64,000 nt of DNA from Colwellia chukchiensis (GTDB lineage: Bacteria; Pseudomonadota; Gammaproteobacteria; Enterobacterales; Alteromonadaceae): assembly GCF_002104455.1 (NCBI RefSeq), contig NZ_NBOC01000016.1:31164-95163 (forward strand), read 5' to 3'. How positions within the stretch are numbered: the stretch's first letter is position 1; each line of letters begins with the position of its first letter. The notes below the pieces were generated by a model. The model did not search any database. It was not told the DNA's origin and saw only the letters and a program-made list of their open reading frames with translations. Made by a program: the position numbers and the translations under genes. Below are positions 52,867 through 61,993 of the stretch, piece by piece.

Positions 52867-53183
52867 GCGTCTTGTTTATCCAATTCAACCAGTTTCTTAA
52901 AACTCTGTTTATAAAGTACGGACCGACATCGCGTAATCACATTGAAAAGCACCACTCAATGCTGCTCTTCATCCGCAATGACTAATCAATCTCTACCGGT
53001 TGAAGCTGGACAGATGGCCATAACACACTGAATAGGCTTCAACCTAATTAATTTTATTAAGTATCATCCTATCACAAATTATTTTGTAGGGAAGACTAAG
53101 CGGCAACTTTTTGATCTGGATTGCAATTGCCGCTCAGGTATGGGCGTGAAGACACTGTTTCATGCCATTGCTGGTAGCCGCTA
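52867..53183. other. Gene-free stretch between the WYL gene and a 99-aa gene
   Basis: No open frame here is convincing. GCGGCAA (53100-53106) and TTGCCGC (53127-53133) form a 7-bp inverted repeat after the stop of the 99-aa gene and may end its transcript. The remainder is AT-rich and should hold the WYL promoter, but I cannot place it. Confidence 0.4.
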
Positions 53184-53483
53184 TCAATGCGCTACCCGAA
53201 CCAATGGCACCACGATGTTACCGCGATGCGATACCCCTTTGTCCGACTCTGTAGACATCAGGGCTCGTTGTTCACTCTCCCGAATGCGCCTAGCAACCTC
53301 TGCCTGGGCTGGTAGCAATGGCAACATCCCTTCAGCAATCGCGTCTGGGGCTGAGTCTTGGCCACAGGACATCAAGTGCTTCCATGGATCTTTAAGAAAG
53401 CGCTCGAACGTGATGCCAAATTCAATGATGCGGGCAGAGACGAAGATTTCGCCCCAGTATTCAATGTAGGTGTCTTGGTACAT
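53184..53483 (-). CDS. Small conserved ICE protein (s025-like)
   Basis: This 99-residue protein starts MYQDTYIEYWGEIFVSARII and continues EFGITFERFLKDPWKHLMSC, then a helical, Arg-rich end (AEVARRIRESEQRALMSTES). It has no membrane segment and no family I know. Between the exonuclease and WYL genes, at the position of s025 in SXT. A weak SD (GGAA) precedes ATG 53483. Confidence 0.6.
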   Translation of the reverse strand: MYQDTYIEYWGEIFVSARIIEFGITFERFLKDPWKHLMSCGQDSAPDAIAEGMLPLLPAQAEVARRIRESEQRALMSTESDKGVSHRGNIVVPLVRVAH

Positions 53484-53570
53484 GGAAAGATTCCTCTTGT
53501 TGGTTAAACCATGAGTTCACTTTCCATTTTCCAGAGGTTTTCAAATATGCAAGGCTTACCTTGTAGAGAG

Positions 53571-54476
53571 CTACAAAGCTTTAAATCGATTACGGGCATC
53601 TTTGTAGTCATAGTGGGCATGTTCTGAGCCACGATGATACAAATCATCCAGGTAAGTTTGTTCCTGCGGCAACTCGTCTTCGCTGATTTCGCGCCACCAA
53701 TGCTTGTTGGCACCTTTAACGCCGTCATGCCAACGGTAACCACGTTCTTTTAAATAGTCCTTTACGTCAAACGGCGCACCAAACGCACGAACTAACACAG
53801 TTCGCCTGTCTGCTTCAGACAACAAGTTTGCAACGGACTCGGGCAACAAATGGAACAACCAGGCCATCGCCAAACAATCGGTTGCGGCTCGGTGTCCTTC
53901 ATAAAACCAACCTAAGCGAAGCAGCAGGTACTCAAGCTTTCGACTTTCAAAACCCAGCGCCTTCCAATCTATGCCACTGGCTGAACAGGCCCAAGATAGA
54001 TGGCCTAATGCAGCAAACCGCTTTTCAAAGAAAGGACGATCAAACTGTGCATTGTGTGCAACCACCAGCGGATCATCGGATAACCAACTCGCTACCAGTG
54101 AATCATCAATGCGCTGGCCTCGCACCATGTCATCGGTAATACCGGTTAACTCTGTAATCAGCTCGGGGATTGGCTTGCCGGGATCTTCATACAAACTGAT
54201 CACATCAACAATCGACACAATCCGCTTAGCCGAGGGACTGTAAAGCACCTTAACCATACCAAGCTCAATAATGGACTCGTCATCGGCAGACAGTCCAGTT
54301 GTCTCTGTATCGAGCAGCACCATTGGCTGTTCATCACCGACCACAGGAGATAGTTCAAGTGGCCAGGACTGCGGCTCACGCGTTAATGGAATACGCTCCA
54401 GCAATCTAAAATCTTCTGGTCTGTCTGGGATATCCGCGAGGCGCTCTAGCGGAAATGGCGCAGGGGCTCTTGTCAT
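53571..54476 (-). CDS. DnaQ-like 3'-5' exonuclease (s024-like)
   Basis: This protein of about 301 residues has the DEDDh exonuclease fold: VLLDTETTGLSADDESIIEL (Exo I, Asp-x-Glu) near 53, DPLVVAHNAQFDRPFFEKRF (Exo II) near 135, and HRAATDCLAMAWLF (Exo III, His and Asp) near 195. It has a C-terminal extension (DYLKERGYRWHDGVKGANKH then WWREIS). Such proteins proofread or process DNA ends; the ICE role is unknown. ATG 54476 follows GAGGAA; the frame reaches GTG 54521 but has no SD there. Confidence 0.78.
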   Translation of the reverse strand: MTRAPAPFPLERLADIPDRPEDFRLLERIPLTREPQSWPLELSPVVGDEQPMVLLDTETTGLSADDESIIELGMVKVLYSPSAKRIVSIVDVISLYEDPGKPIPELITELTGITDDMVRGQRIDDSLVASWLSDDPLVVAHNAQFDRPFFEKRFAALGHLSWACSASGIDWKALGFESRKLEYLLLRLGWFYEGHRAATDCLAMAWLFHLLPESVANLLSEADRRTVLVRAFGAPFDVKDYLKERGYRWHDGVKGANKHWWREISEDELPQEQTYLDDLYHRGSEHAHYDYKDARNRFKAL

Positions 54477-55073
54477 TGATGGTTCCTCTTCAATTCTATT
54501 GTTCGCTTTAGGTGATTTCACTGTGCCACAGGTTTTTCTAAATGCACCTTGGATACCTCAGCGTTTTTTTAATCTTTCTACTGGGTGAACCCATGTATGA
54601 AGGCTTTGGCTAAGCCTTTCAGAAAGCCTTAGCTAAACCCTTTAGGTAACCCTTACCGATACCCTTTAGGTATGGCTTAGCCAACCCCTTTTCAAACGGT
54701 TGAAAAAGGCTTGAACTGAGTTCGACTGAGCATTTTAATGATGCTCCTGACTTCGCTTTAAGCCAGTAAATTCAATACGAAGCAGAATTTTACTAACTGT
54801 TTTTAAACCCTTTGCAAAGGGTTCAACAAGCCTTGTTTGACGGTTACTTGACCCATGCGTTAACCAGTAGCAGTAACAGGATCAGTAACAGAAACAAGAG
54901 CAGTAGGCAGAAGCAGTATTGTCCAAGCCTTGCAGGCTTTGACGAGGGCGAGCGATCCCCCCACATCTAGTTTTTCAACACAAAAAAGAAATCACCGACA
55001 ACACAGCGTCTTACTCGAACAACTACAGTTTTACCTACAATTTTACTTGTAGAAATCAGCATAGCATTAGATA
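54477..55073. promoter_or_regulatory. Repeat-rich untranslated region upstream of the exonuclease gene
   Basis: There is no gene. From 54597 to 54710 the sequence is packed with repeats: ACCCTTTAGGTA twice (54637-54648, 54661-54672), TTGGCTAAGCC (54606-54616) inverted as GGCTTAGCCAA (54674-54684), and several AAGCCTTT/AAAGGCTT units. On the minus strand these give competing hairpins in the exonuclease 5' leader. From 54865 to 54919, CAGTA recurs five times. At 54925-54942, CAAGCC/GGCTTTG forms a hairpin. Confidence 0.5.
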
Positions 55074-55089
55074 CTGTATAAACAAACAG
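55074..55089 (+). promoter_or_regulatory. LexA box of rumA
   Basis: CTGTATAAACAAACAG fits CTG-N10-CAG, the SOS box. It lies 29 bp before the rumA ATG at 55118, as expected for an SOS-induced umuDC-like operon. Confidence 0.82.
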
Positions 55090-55117
55090 TATTAATTATG
55101 ATTTTTCGAGGTTCGTC

Positions 55118-55228
55118 ATGAGTGTCTCGCTGATAGGCCGTAGCGGCGCACTTGCCTTCATCAAAGCCAAGCGCCTTCGTATTCCATTGTTCATGGAACG
55201 TGTTTCTGCTGGTTTTCCTTCACCAGCG
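55118..55228 (+). pseudogene. rumA: rumA 5' fragment (UmuD-like N-terminus)
   Basis: ATG 55118 starts MSVSLIGRSGALAFIKAKRL, then RIPLFMERVSAGFPSPA. This is the UmuD N-terminal arm with the self-cleavage site (A|G in SAGFPSP). Native codons stop at the element boundary (CCAGCG, 55223-55228). The frame then runs into the element and ends at TGA 55262. The rest of rumA continues in the same frame at 63420, 8.2 kb away. This fragment has the LexA-box promoter but no protease or dimer core. Confidence 0.85.
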
Positions 55229-55240
55229 CTTTTCCCATAT
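55223..55240 (+). repeat. Left attachment junction of the tyrosine-recombinase element
   Basis: CCAGCGC (55223-55229, matching native rumA) is followed by TTTTCCCATAT. The same CCAGCGC recurs at the right junction (63420-63426), and TTCCCATAT (55232-55240) is the inverse of ATATGGGAA at 63410-63418. Confidence 0.75.
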
Positions 55241-55264
55241 TGCTCTTTTTTGTCAATGTTCTGA

Positions 55265-55694
55265 AATCTATTAATAAATAACGAAAAAATAATAAGATAG
55301 TAAGATAAATCTCGTTCATACCTACTTTTACGGCGTTGACAACTATCACTCGGTCGAGTTTTTTCACTGATCCCCGCTGGGATCCCCTAATTGGTTGCCT
55401 TAGCGCTCATCCGAGCAAAGTTGAGTTAGGCTAGTTAACTAAATAATATAAATGGCCTTGTCCGACTCAGGCGAGACGGAACAACTTCGGTGGCCTCGAT
55501 AAGCGCTGGCCCACTCCGAACCGTGAGAGTTTTTAAACAAACTGGTAAAGCAGACGCAATTCTCTTTCACTCGAAGCTGCTTTAAACCGCAGGTCGCGAC
55601 CCATAACAGACGCTAATTCTTTAATCGATATTCGTTTTGATGTATCATCGCGAGCAGGAAACACCTTTCTTTATATCTAGGAAAAAACTATCGT
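55265..55694. other. Gene-free left part of the element, upstream of bla
   Basis: There is no convincing open frame. The left end is AT-rich. At 55330-55400 is a GATCCCCGCTGGGATCCCC palindrome-like stretch (about 55370-55389). The promoter of bla should lie near 55620-55680 (AATCGATATTCGTTTTGATG), but I cannot place -35 and -10 securely. Confidence 0.4.
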
Positions 55695-56558
55695 ATGTAC
55701 TCCAAATTTGTTGTTTTTGTATCGCTGTTAAGCAGCTTAACCCTCAGCATTCCTGCCAACTCTTCTCCAGACCTGATAGTCAACAGCATCAAAGAGGTAG
55801 AGCAAAACCTGGGTGCTAAAGTAGGAGTCTCAATCTACAGCGTTTCTGATGGTTACCTTTGGCATTACAACGGCGATTCACGTTTTCCGTTGATGAGCAC
55901 CTTTAAAACTCTTGCATGTGCGAAATTGCTCCACGATGTTGAAACGGCGAAGCTGTCGATTGATCGATCTGTGAAGATTGAGGAACAAGACCTTATTACT
56001 TGGTCGCCGATAACAGAAAAGCTTGTTGGAGAGAGCTTTTCCCTCAAGCAGGCTTGCACGGCTGCAATGGTTATGAGTGACAACACAGCGGCTAATATAG
56101 TACTGGACGGTATTAGTGGCCCATCTGAATTGACCTTGTTCATGAAAGAACTCGGTGATGAAGTAACGCGACTGGATCGTATAGAGCCTCATTTAAATGA
56201 AGCGCGAAGCGGGGATGAGCGTGATACAACAACACCTAACGCGATTGTAAAAAGCCTCGGGAAACTGCTTTATGGCGAGAAACTCTCAAGTGGCTCTAAA
56301 GAACAATTAATTGAATGGATGGCTGGCAACAAGGTGTCCGATAGCTTGTTGCGTTCAGTGCTACCAGAGGGGTGGTCAATTGCTGATAGGTCGGGTGCTG
56401 GTGGTTTTGGGTCTAGGGGAATCACCGCTGCGATTTGGTCAAATGAACAGCAGCCATTAATTGTTGCGATATATCTCACCCAGACTGAAGCTTCGTTTGA
56501 CGAGAGAAATAAAGCTATTGCCAAAATAGGTAGAGAAATTTTCGCTTCTTATAACTAA
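55695..56558 (+). CDS. CARB-like class A beta-lactamase (carbenicillinase)
   Basis: This 287-residue enzyme has a signal peptide (FVVFVSLLSSLTLSIPANSS), the serine motif STFK near 69, SDN near 129, the omega-loop RIEPHLNEA (Glu166) near 163, and RSG near 232 in place of KTG. Arg at that point is typical of the CARB/PSE carbenicillinases. By eye it is about half identical to PSE-1 and to the RTG types, so it is a distinct member. It hydrolyses penicillins, including carbenicillin. It lies alone at the left end of the element, with its own terminator downstream. Confidence 0.88.
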   Translation: MYSKFVVFVSLLSSLTLSIPANSSPDLIVNSIKEVEQNLGAKVGVSIYSVSDGYLWHYNGDSRFPLMSTFKTLACAKLLHDVETAKLSIDRSVKIEEQDLITWSPITEKLVGESFSLKQACTAAMVMSDNTAANIVLDGISGPSELTLFMKELGDEVTRLDRIEPHLNEARSGDERDTTTPNAIVKSLGKLLYGEKLSSGSKEQLIEWMAGNKVSDSLLRSVLPEGWSIADRSGAGGFGSRGITAAIWSNEQQPLIVAIYLTQTEASFDERNKAIAKIGREIFASYN

Positions 56559-56579
56559 GGCAACTTGGCGGGTACTAAG

Positions 56580-56612
56580 CACCTCAGCATCATAAGATGA
56601 GAGGTGTTCTTT
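56580..56612 (+). terminator. Terminator of bla
   Basis: CACCTC (56580-56585) and GAGGTG (56601-56606), with an inner CATC/GATG stem, are followed by TTCTTTC. Located 22 bp after the stop codon. Confidence 0.65.
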
Positions 56613-56878
56613 CAATCTTCCTTTATAGCGGCAGCTAAATCGCAGCTAAAGACATCGATCAGGCCGCTCCGTATGTCCGCATTGTGCCGACTCCGGTATA
56701 TGCGCAGGAAAATCATCTAACGTCCGGTTCCGGAAATTTCAGTTGGCTCTGTTAAAGCAACAGTGAGCGTATGCCCTCTCCCCCTTTAACGCTGCTCCTC
56801 AGAGACGGCTATACGGTAGTTATCTGCGGCCGTAGTTGAGCAGTGTGGTCATTTAGCAGTATCTCGCGCTATAAAAAA
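56613..56878. other. Gene-free stretch upstream of the recombinase operon
   Basis: There is no open frame to defend. Together with the terminator and LexA-box segments on either side it forms the 385-bp gap between bla and the first operon gene. It contains TCCGG/CCGGA near 56724-56735 and a CAGCTAAATCGCAGCTAAAG direct repeat (near 56633-56652). Base composition is mixed. Confidence 0.4.
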
Positions 56879-56894
56879 CTGTATGTATATACAG
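56879..56894 (+). promoter_or_regulatory. LexA box before the recombinase operon
   Basis: CTGTATGTATATACAG is a near-ideal SOS box (CTG-N10-CAG, symmetric core TATATA). A possible -10, TATAGT, follows at 56901-56906, and the first gene starts at 56944. LexA bound here would block the promoter, so the recombinases should be induced by DNA damage. Confidence 0.85.
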
Positions 56895-56943
56895 TTTTTT
56901 ATAGTAGGCTTATCTTGTAGAGCAAGGTGAGTGAGATCTCTTT

Positions 56944-57501
56944 ATGAGTCGGGTTTCCCCAAAAAGTTTTCCCCAAGGTATCATTACGAAAGGCCACACA
57001 GATAAGAATTTCCAGTTTCTGGTTCTGTCCGGTAATGTTTTGCTTCTAATTCAATCTCACCTTGCTAATTTACCGCCGTCCCAGCGGCGGAGCGCTAATA
57101 GGGCTGTGTTCTACTTCGAATGTTTCCTGTGGCTAATCAACCATCCACCTATCACAAGCACTCTAGACCTTCGAACAAATGCTTTTCTGAGCATTCAGCG
57201 CCTTTTCTATGGCGCGCTTTACTCAAACTGTTTTCTGGCTGCTGAAGTAAAATACTCAGGCAGACAGAGACTTGTCCGGTATTTCTTTAAACTCCTCGCT
57301 GAGCTGTCTAAATCGTCTCCTATCAATATTTTTGTATATTCAGACCTTACAGATAGCCAGGTCCGAGAATGCATCGCTCAGTTTGAAGCTATTGGGATTG
57401 ACCCTGTACGAGCAGCCAAGCTCATGGGGTGGCAAGTCGCAGACAGAAGCGCGAACTCATTTCGATTAAAGATGGGAGCCATCTTCGATTTTTGGGCCTG
57501 A
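56944..57501 (+). CDS. First gene of the recombinase operon, unknown function
   Basis: This 185-residue protein starts MSRVSPKSFPQGIITKGHTD. It contains a hydrophobic helical patch (QFLVLSGNVLLLIQSHLANL), a region rich in aromatic residues (RAVFYFECFLWLINHPPITS), and FVYSDLTDSQVRECIAQFEA. I see no recombinase signature. It is separated from the next gene by 7 bp and has the SD AAGGTGAG. It may be the SE accessory protein or a regulator of the operon; the LexA box is immediately upstream. Confidence 0.6.
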   Translation: MSRVSPKSFPQGIITKGHTDKNFQFLVLSGNVLLLIQSHLANLPPSQRRSANRAVFYFECFLWLINHPPITSTLDLRTNAFLSIQRLFYGALYSNCFLAAEVKYSGRQRLVRYFFKLLAELSKSSPINIFVYSDLTDSQVRECIAQFEAIGIDPVRAAKLMGWQVADRSANSFRLKMGAIFDFWA

Positions 57502-57508
57502 TTTTACG

Positions 57509-59302
57509 ATGGAATTACACCAGGAGAGTAAGAAGCACGCCTTGGCTCATAGTCATTATAGTAACTACGCTAATGTGGTCTCTCGATTTGATGATTTTCT
57601 GCGCTGGTATGACGATGATCCGATAGACAGACCTTCCTTAAACGCTCACGTGCTCCAAGATCCAGTCTTTGTATATCAGCTTTTCTGGAGCTTTCAGCGC
57701 TGGCATTTCGAAGGGTACTCCGAGCGGAGCCAAACCCAACCGACGGAACGGGTGTTGGCAAACCTTCAGCGCCAATGGATCAGAATCATCTGTTGGGCAA
57801 AGTCTGTTCTGGTTAGCGGAGGGCTTATGTGTTCCCCGCTTGGCGATGTGTGGCCCGAAGGGAGCAAAAAGCTCACTCGATTCCTCCATGAAGTAGGCCA
57901 CCATCGATACGCTGATGGTGAATCCCTTGTATCACAAAAGCTTTTGACCCAGATCCCACTGTCTGTCACAGATAAGGAGGCAACGGAGCTTCTATTCAGA
58001 CAGATCGAAGACGACTTCAATAAAGTCGTTCGGTGGGCTCGACGGGAGATTGATCACATAGCTCATCGTTTGAACGTTATTGATCAGGCCTGCGATCAAG
58101 GGGATCTGATAACGCTAGGTTCTCGAATATCTGCTCGGGCTTATGGCCAGCCTGTGATGGGGATGAACAGCCTTATCAGAACTGTAAAAGAAACCCACAA
58201 CGGATTTGCAATCATCGACCACGCTATGCGCGGCCACTTGGTAAGCGCAACAGGGAGTTCTTTTTCAACATCGGAGTTAGCGGCGAATCTGGCTATGCCG
58301 ACGAAGTATGCGATTGCTCCCATCGCTCTCTGGCTAGTAGCGCAGCATCCCGTTCTGACCGAGGCATCTCTATTGAAATGCGAGTTATTCGACCGAAACG
58401 GTAAGCGAACCGGCTTTGTTAAGACCGACTCTGGATCTGTGCTTGTTGTGAAGAAAAACCGGAAAGGGAAGCAACAGGAGGTTGTACTGAGCGACGACGC
58501 AGCTTCGGTGGTCGAGCTGCTTATCCAGATCACGGCCCCGGTTAGGCGCTATCTCAAGGAGAAAAGGGATGATGCCTGGCGACGATTGTTCATCGTCGCG
58601 GGTGGTCAGGGCTTTCAGGAACCTTACACTTTCACAAACCAGACCAGCTTCGCCAAGATCCTCCGGCAGAAAGCCTTTATACAAGCTCATAGCGCCGAGT
58701 TAGGAGACATGGTCTCCGTATTGTCGCTGGCCCGGATAAGGGCTACCGCAGGTGTTCTCGTCTACCTCAAGTCGTTAAGCATAGAGAAAATGGCAGAGTC
58801 ACTAGGCAACTCGAAACGAGTCGCCATGAACCATTATCTGCCGCCTACCATCATGCAGTTTTTCCAAGAGCGGTGGGTCAGGATTTTCCAAAACGCGGTG
58901 ATTGTCCACGCTATGAAGGACTCTCCTTATCTGCTTGATGCAACGGACTTTAGCAGCATGAGTGAGTTGGATATGTTTCTAGAGGCGCATGCCCTTCGAA
59001 CGCCGCCTGAAGAACCCGAACAGCTGAGTAGTTCCTCTGAGCAAATATCTGGTTCGTCAGATCCAGAGATCGTTATTTCTATCGATGAAGGCGTTCTTGG
59101 TGTGCTCCTCTCGCTAAAAATGGCCGTTGAGCAAGCTGGCCCACGTGCGGCGGGAACGGCTGTGTACTGGAGCCAGTTCGCAGCGAAGATAGAGGCTCAC
59201 ATTGAATCTGATGGTTATCTAGATCCATATATCCGCGGTTGTCTAGTTAAGGCTAAGGGGATAGCGAATCCTCAACAGTTTGAGGGTCTAGTCTATGGAT
59301 GA
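57509..59302 (+). CDS. Degenerate tyrosine-recombinase-fold protein
   Basis: This 597-residue protein looks like a tyrosine recombinase without its full catalytic set. Near 405 it has LARIRATAGVLVYLKSLSIE, where HxxR would be expected, and near 432 LGNSKRVAMNHYLPP, where the final 'GH...Y' sequence is altered (LGN) though a Tyr remains. The N-terminal half is helical. It lies first among the three recombinase-like genes and overlaps the next gene by eight bases. This fits the non-catalytic Tyr-recombinase-fold protein of SE elements. Which gene name applies I do not know. Confidence 0.7.
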   Translation: MELHQESKKHALAHSHYSNYANVVSRFDDFLRWYDDDPIDRPSLNAHVLQDPVFVYQLFWSFQRWHFEGYSERSQTQPTERVLANLQRQWIRIICWAKSVLVSGGLMCSPLGDVWPEGSKKLTRFLHEVGHHRYADGESLVSQKLLTQIPLSVTDKEATELLFRQIEDDFNKVVRWARREIDHIAHRLNVIDQACDQGDLITLGSRISARAYGQPVMGMNSLIRTVKETHNGFAIIDHAMRGHLVSATGSSFSTSELAANLAMPTKYAIAPIALWLVAQHPVLTEASLLKCELFDRNGKRTGFVKTDSGSVLVVKKNRKGKQQEVVLSDDAASVVELLIQITAPVRRYLKEKRDDAWRRLFIVAGGQGFQEPYTFTNQTSFAKILRQKAFIQAHSAELGDMVSVLSLARIRATAGVLVYLKSLSIEKMAESLGNSKRVAMNHYLPPTIMQFFQERWVRIFQNAVIVHAMKDSPYLLDATDFSSMSELDMFLEAHALRTPPEEPEQLSSSSEQISGSSDPEIVISIDEGVLGVLLSLKMAVEQAGPRAAGTAVYWSQFAAKIEAHIESDGYLDPYIRGCLVKAKGIANPQQFEGLVYG

Positions 59303-61418
59303 TAGCAGCGCGCTACCTCGCGAATTGGACTTCATAACGCGATCAGTCGATGCGGATCTAGGACTATTCCGAAGCGCTGAATGGCTCAATTCGAAGTTCG
59401 ATGACCCAGTATGGAGCGCTCGTTTTGCCGAAAATGGCAAGAGAGACACTGTTATTGATTTCAGGGTTAGGCTCGATGATGGGCTACTGCTCACCCACCC
59501 AAGACATCACAACCTTTTGGAAAGCATAAAGGCATATTTATGTCTGTCGTCCCATCCGTTGGCCACCGGAGGCAGCCAGCTTGCCCCGAAGACGGTACAG
59601 CAAAGGGTTCGTACGACCTTAGGTATCATCGACTACTTTCTCCTGAGAGCCGAGCATTTCCAACTGGCATCCCATCAGTTCAAGCTAATTACGCCGCATG
59701 ACATAACTGAGTTCATGGCTGTGTTGGCTACTGATCAGTACGCTAAGAACAATCTCTACGCTGCGCGTGAAGAGCTACAGCGTTTCCTTCGCCTCAACAG
59801 CCATCAGGTTACGAAGCTGGAGACACAGTACGTTCTATCAAAGGTTCCTGGAATCGCTATTGTTGATGATGTAGATGAGAGCAACCTTGGCTTATCAGAG
59901 TCGGAGATTGTTGCGGCTAGGATTTTTCTGTGGATCAACGGAAACTACAAACGCATACCGATTAAGGCGGGTAGTCATGGGCATTCATTTTTTAGTCATC
60001 AAGTTTCTCCAAACAGTATCTACTCTGAAATTTATCATGAGCGAACTTTAGTGACGCCTAAATTCCGGGGGCTGGTGCTGGACGAGCTCCACTTTAGCCC
60101 ATCCGAGAAGACCTTTAGAGAGTATCCCATGGTTTCGTCCATGGTTCTGTATGATGATCCACTTCCCTCTGAGGCTGGGGTTGATTTCTACCGACAATCG
60201 CTTAAACGGATGGAACTCCTTAAGCTCTGTGGGCTGGACCATATCAACCATCTTTCGCTAACAGCCTTGGATAATAGAGCTTTCCTCGGGCAACTTAAGA
60301 TGAAGGGCACCGGGCGTTACCGGTCGCTGCCTCGGGACGTCGTATTTTCATCGTTTCGGAACGCAGTGGAGTTCTACTTAGATTTGGGTCAGGTCCTTAT
60401 CGATGGTTATCTGGCCTTGGCGCGAGAGGCTGATGCACGTGGATGTGCCATCGGGGATTTGACCCAATCTGAAACGATAGAGCTGATCCCAAAGAGGTTG
60501 CGAGACATCGGAGTAAGTATCTGGGATCTCTCGGCAGATTTTCGCGGGCAGAACCGTGGAGGCGGTAGCGCTCTGTTTTTTAAGCGGTTCAGAGAGAATG
60601 AGGGACTGCTCCAGCTAATTGAGGTACTTTATGGTGCCATCTGGATAATACTCGCTGCGCTTAGTGCCAGACGTTCTGGAGAGCTTAGGGATCTTAAGGC
60701 AGATACCTGCCTTGTTAAGAAGTCCCATGGCTATTATTTACAGTTTGACTTGCGGAAACGGAACTTCGGCAAGACTCGTGAACAGGTCCTTCGTCCCATT
60801 CCCAATGTCGCGGCCCGGTGCATTCTGAGCTTGGGTGATCTTCGTCAGAAGCTCTCCTTGCTTAGTTCAGTTACGATTTCAGATAGGCTGTTCAGCAAGC
60901 CTCATTATCGCGAAGTTGGCCTGTCTGCGATGGGTTCAGTAGACGCGGCCAAGGTGCTAAACCGCTTTTCTGACTATTTCGAAGTCCAACAGGACGCTAC
61001 TGGGCATCGTTATTACATTCGTACCCATCAACTTAGACGCTTCTTCGCTATGACATTCTTCTGGGCCGGCGGATTTGGCGGCCTAGACACACTTCGGTGG
61101 TTTTTGGGTCATACGAATGTCGAGCATGTTTATCACTACATCACAGAGACCGTTCCAGGAGAGGTGTTGCGAAGAATCGGTGCCGAATACGCATCTGATG
61201 CACTTCTCATAGGGCAGAGCAACACAGAAGATCTGGGTAATCTCCTACGTGAGCGTTACGGATTGTCATCATTTTCCATCATGCAGTCGGATGAAGTCGC
61301 AGACTATATCGAAGACCTAATGATGGAAGGGTTGCTAAAGATAGAGCCAGTCTTCTTCGACACACCGACAGGAAAGCGCCATGAGATCCTCTTTAAAATC
61401 ACCGGAGAAAATTCATGA
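59295..61418 (+). CDS. Large tyrosine recombinase (707 aa)
   Basis: This 707-residue recombinase has the catalytic arginine region ALSARRSGELRDLKADT near 456, HQLRRFFAMTFFWAGGFGGL (HxxR) near 577, and LGHTNVEHVYHYITETVPGE (GH and nucleophile Tyr) near 604-618. The N-terminal 400 residues include a SAM-like core-binding domain (FMAVLATDQYAKNNLYAARE). Unusually long for the family, with an insert. It overlaps both neighbours (8 bp and four bases), so the operon is translationally coupled. Function: integration and excision of the element. Confidence 0.8.
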   Translation: MDDSSALPRELDFITRSVDADLGLFRSAEWLNSKFDDPVWSARFAENGKRDTVIDFRVRLDDGLLLTHPRHHNLLESIKAYLCLSSHPLATGGSQLAPKTVQQRVRTTLGIIDYFLLRAEHFQLASHQFKLITPHDITEFMAVLATDQYAKNNLYAAREELQRFLRLNSHQVTKLETQYVLSKVPGIAIVDDVDESNLGLSESEIVAARIFLWINGNYKRIPIKAGSHGHSFFSHQVSPNSIYSEIYHERTLVTPKFRGLVLDELHFSPSEKTFREYPMVSSMVLYDDPLPSEAGVDFYRQSLKRMELLKLCGLDHINHLSLTALDNRAFLGQLKMKGTGRYRSLPRDVVFSSFRNAVEFYLDLGQVLIDGYLALAREADARGCAIGDLTQSETIELIPKRLRDIGVSIWDLSADFRGQNRGGGSALFFKRFRENEGLLQLIEVLYGAIWIILAALSARRSGELRDLKADTCLVKKSHGYYLQFDLRKRNFGKTREQVLRPIPNVAARCILSLGDLRQKLSLLSSVTISDRLFSKPHYREVGLSAMGSVDAAKVLNRFSDYFEVQQDATGHRYYIRTHQLRRFFAMTFFWAGGFGGLDTLRWFLGHTNVEHVYHYITETVPGEVLRRIGAEYASDALLIGQSNTEDLGNLLRERYGLSSFSIMQSDEVADYIEDLMMEGLLKIEPVFFDTPTGKRHEILFKITGENS

Positions 61419-61993
61419 AGAAAGCATCACGGCAGGTGTCTGCTCAGCTTGAGATTAGCAACAGATCTGTTCTTTCTCGCGTTGAGTATCTCGAATCGAT
61501 TATTCACTCACCCGCCGAGCATCAAGAAAACATAACACTTTTGATCGCTTTGAAGAGCCAAAGTGGACTTGCAAAGCTGGCGGTTAGCGAAGCTTTTATT
61601 TCTCCTATGTCTCTCAATACGCTTAAGAACAGAGCGAATGACATACTCCCTGGTGGGTTTACGACTATTGATCACCTGAGACGCCAGGCCGCAAAAGCTA
61701 TTCACGATTCAACCGTAGTCAAGCCTTCATCGTCCTCTATAACCAAGCAGGACCTCAAAGATAAGATTAAGGCTCAGGAAAGGACCATCTCTCAGTTGTG
61801 GGATGAAATCGCACTGGTTACGAATGTTTTTAGAGAATCAGTAACACTCGCCCAACAGTTTGCCGAGAAATGCCCAGACCCGGCAGATCTGATCCTTTTC
61901 AAAAAGCGCCGTAGAGAGCTGCTTTTAATGTTCTCATTAAGCAAGCGGCCTCAGACGCCTTTACATGAGAGCCCGTCCAATGCCGAAGGATGA
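61415..61993 (+). CDS. Small coiled-coil accessory protein
   Basis: This 192-residue protein contains a basic helical N-terminus (KKASRQVSAQLEISNRSVLS) and a coiled coil (KDKIKAQERTISQLWDEIAL) around 115-150. It resembles TnpC of Tn554-type elements, a small coiled-coil partner of two tyrosine recombinases, and is probably the SE accessory protein. It overlaps the preceding recombinase gene by four bases (ATGA) and the following one by 14-29 bases. Confidence 0.65.
   Translation: MKKASRQVSAQLEISNRSVLSRVEYLESIIHSPAEHQENITLLIALKSQSGLAKLAVSEAFISPMSLNTLKNRANDILPGGFTTIDHLRRQAAKAIHDSTVVKPSSSSITKQDLKDKIKAQERTISQLWDEIALVTNVFRESVTLAQQFAEKCPDPADLILFKKRRRELLLMFSLSKRPQTPLHESPSNAEG

Noticed and set aside
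54865..54919. CAGTA repeated five times, suggesting iterons of a replication origin
   Set aside because: Spacing is irregular (6-18 bp), no replication gene is near, and replication of SXT ICEs is thought to start at oriT, outside the window.
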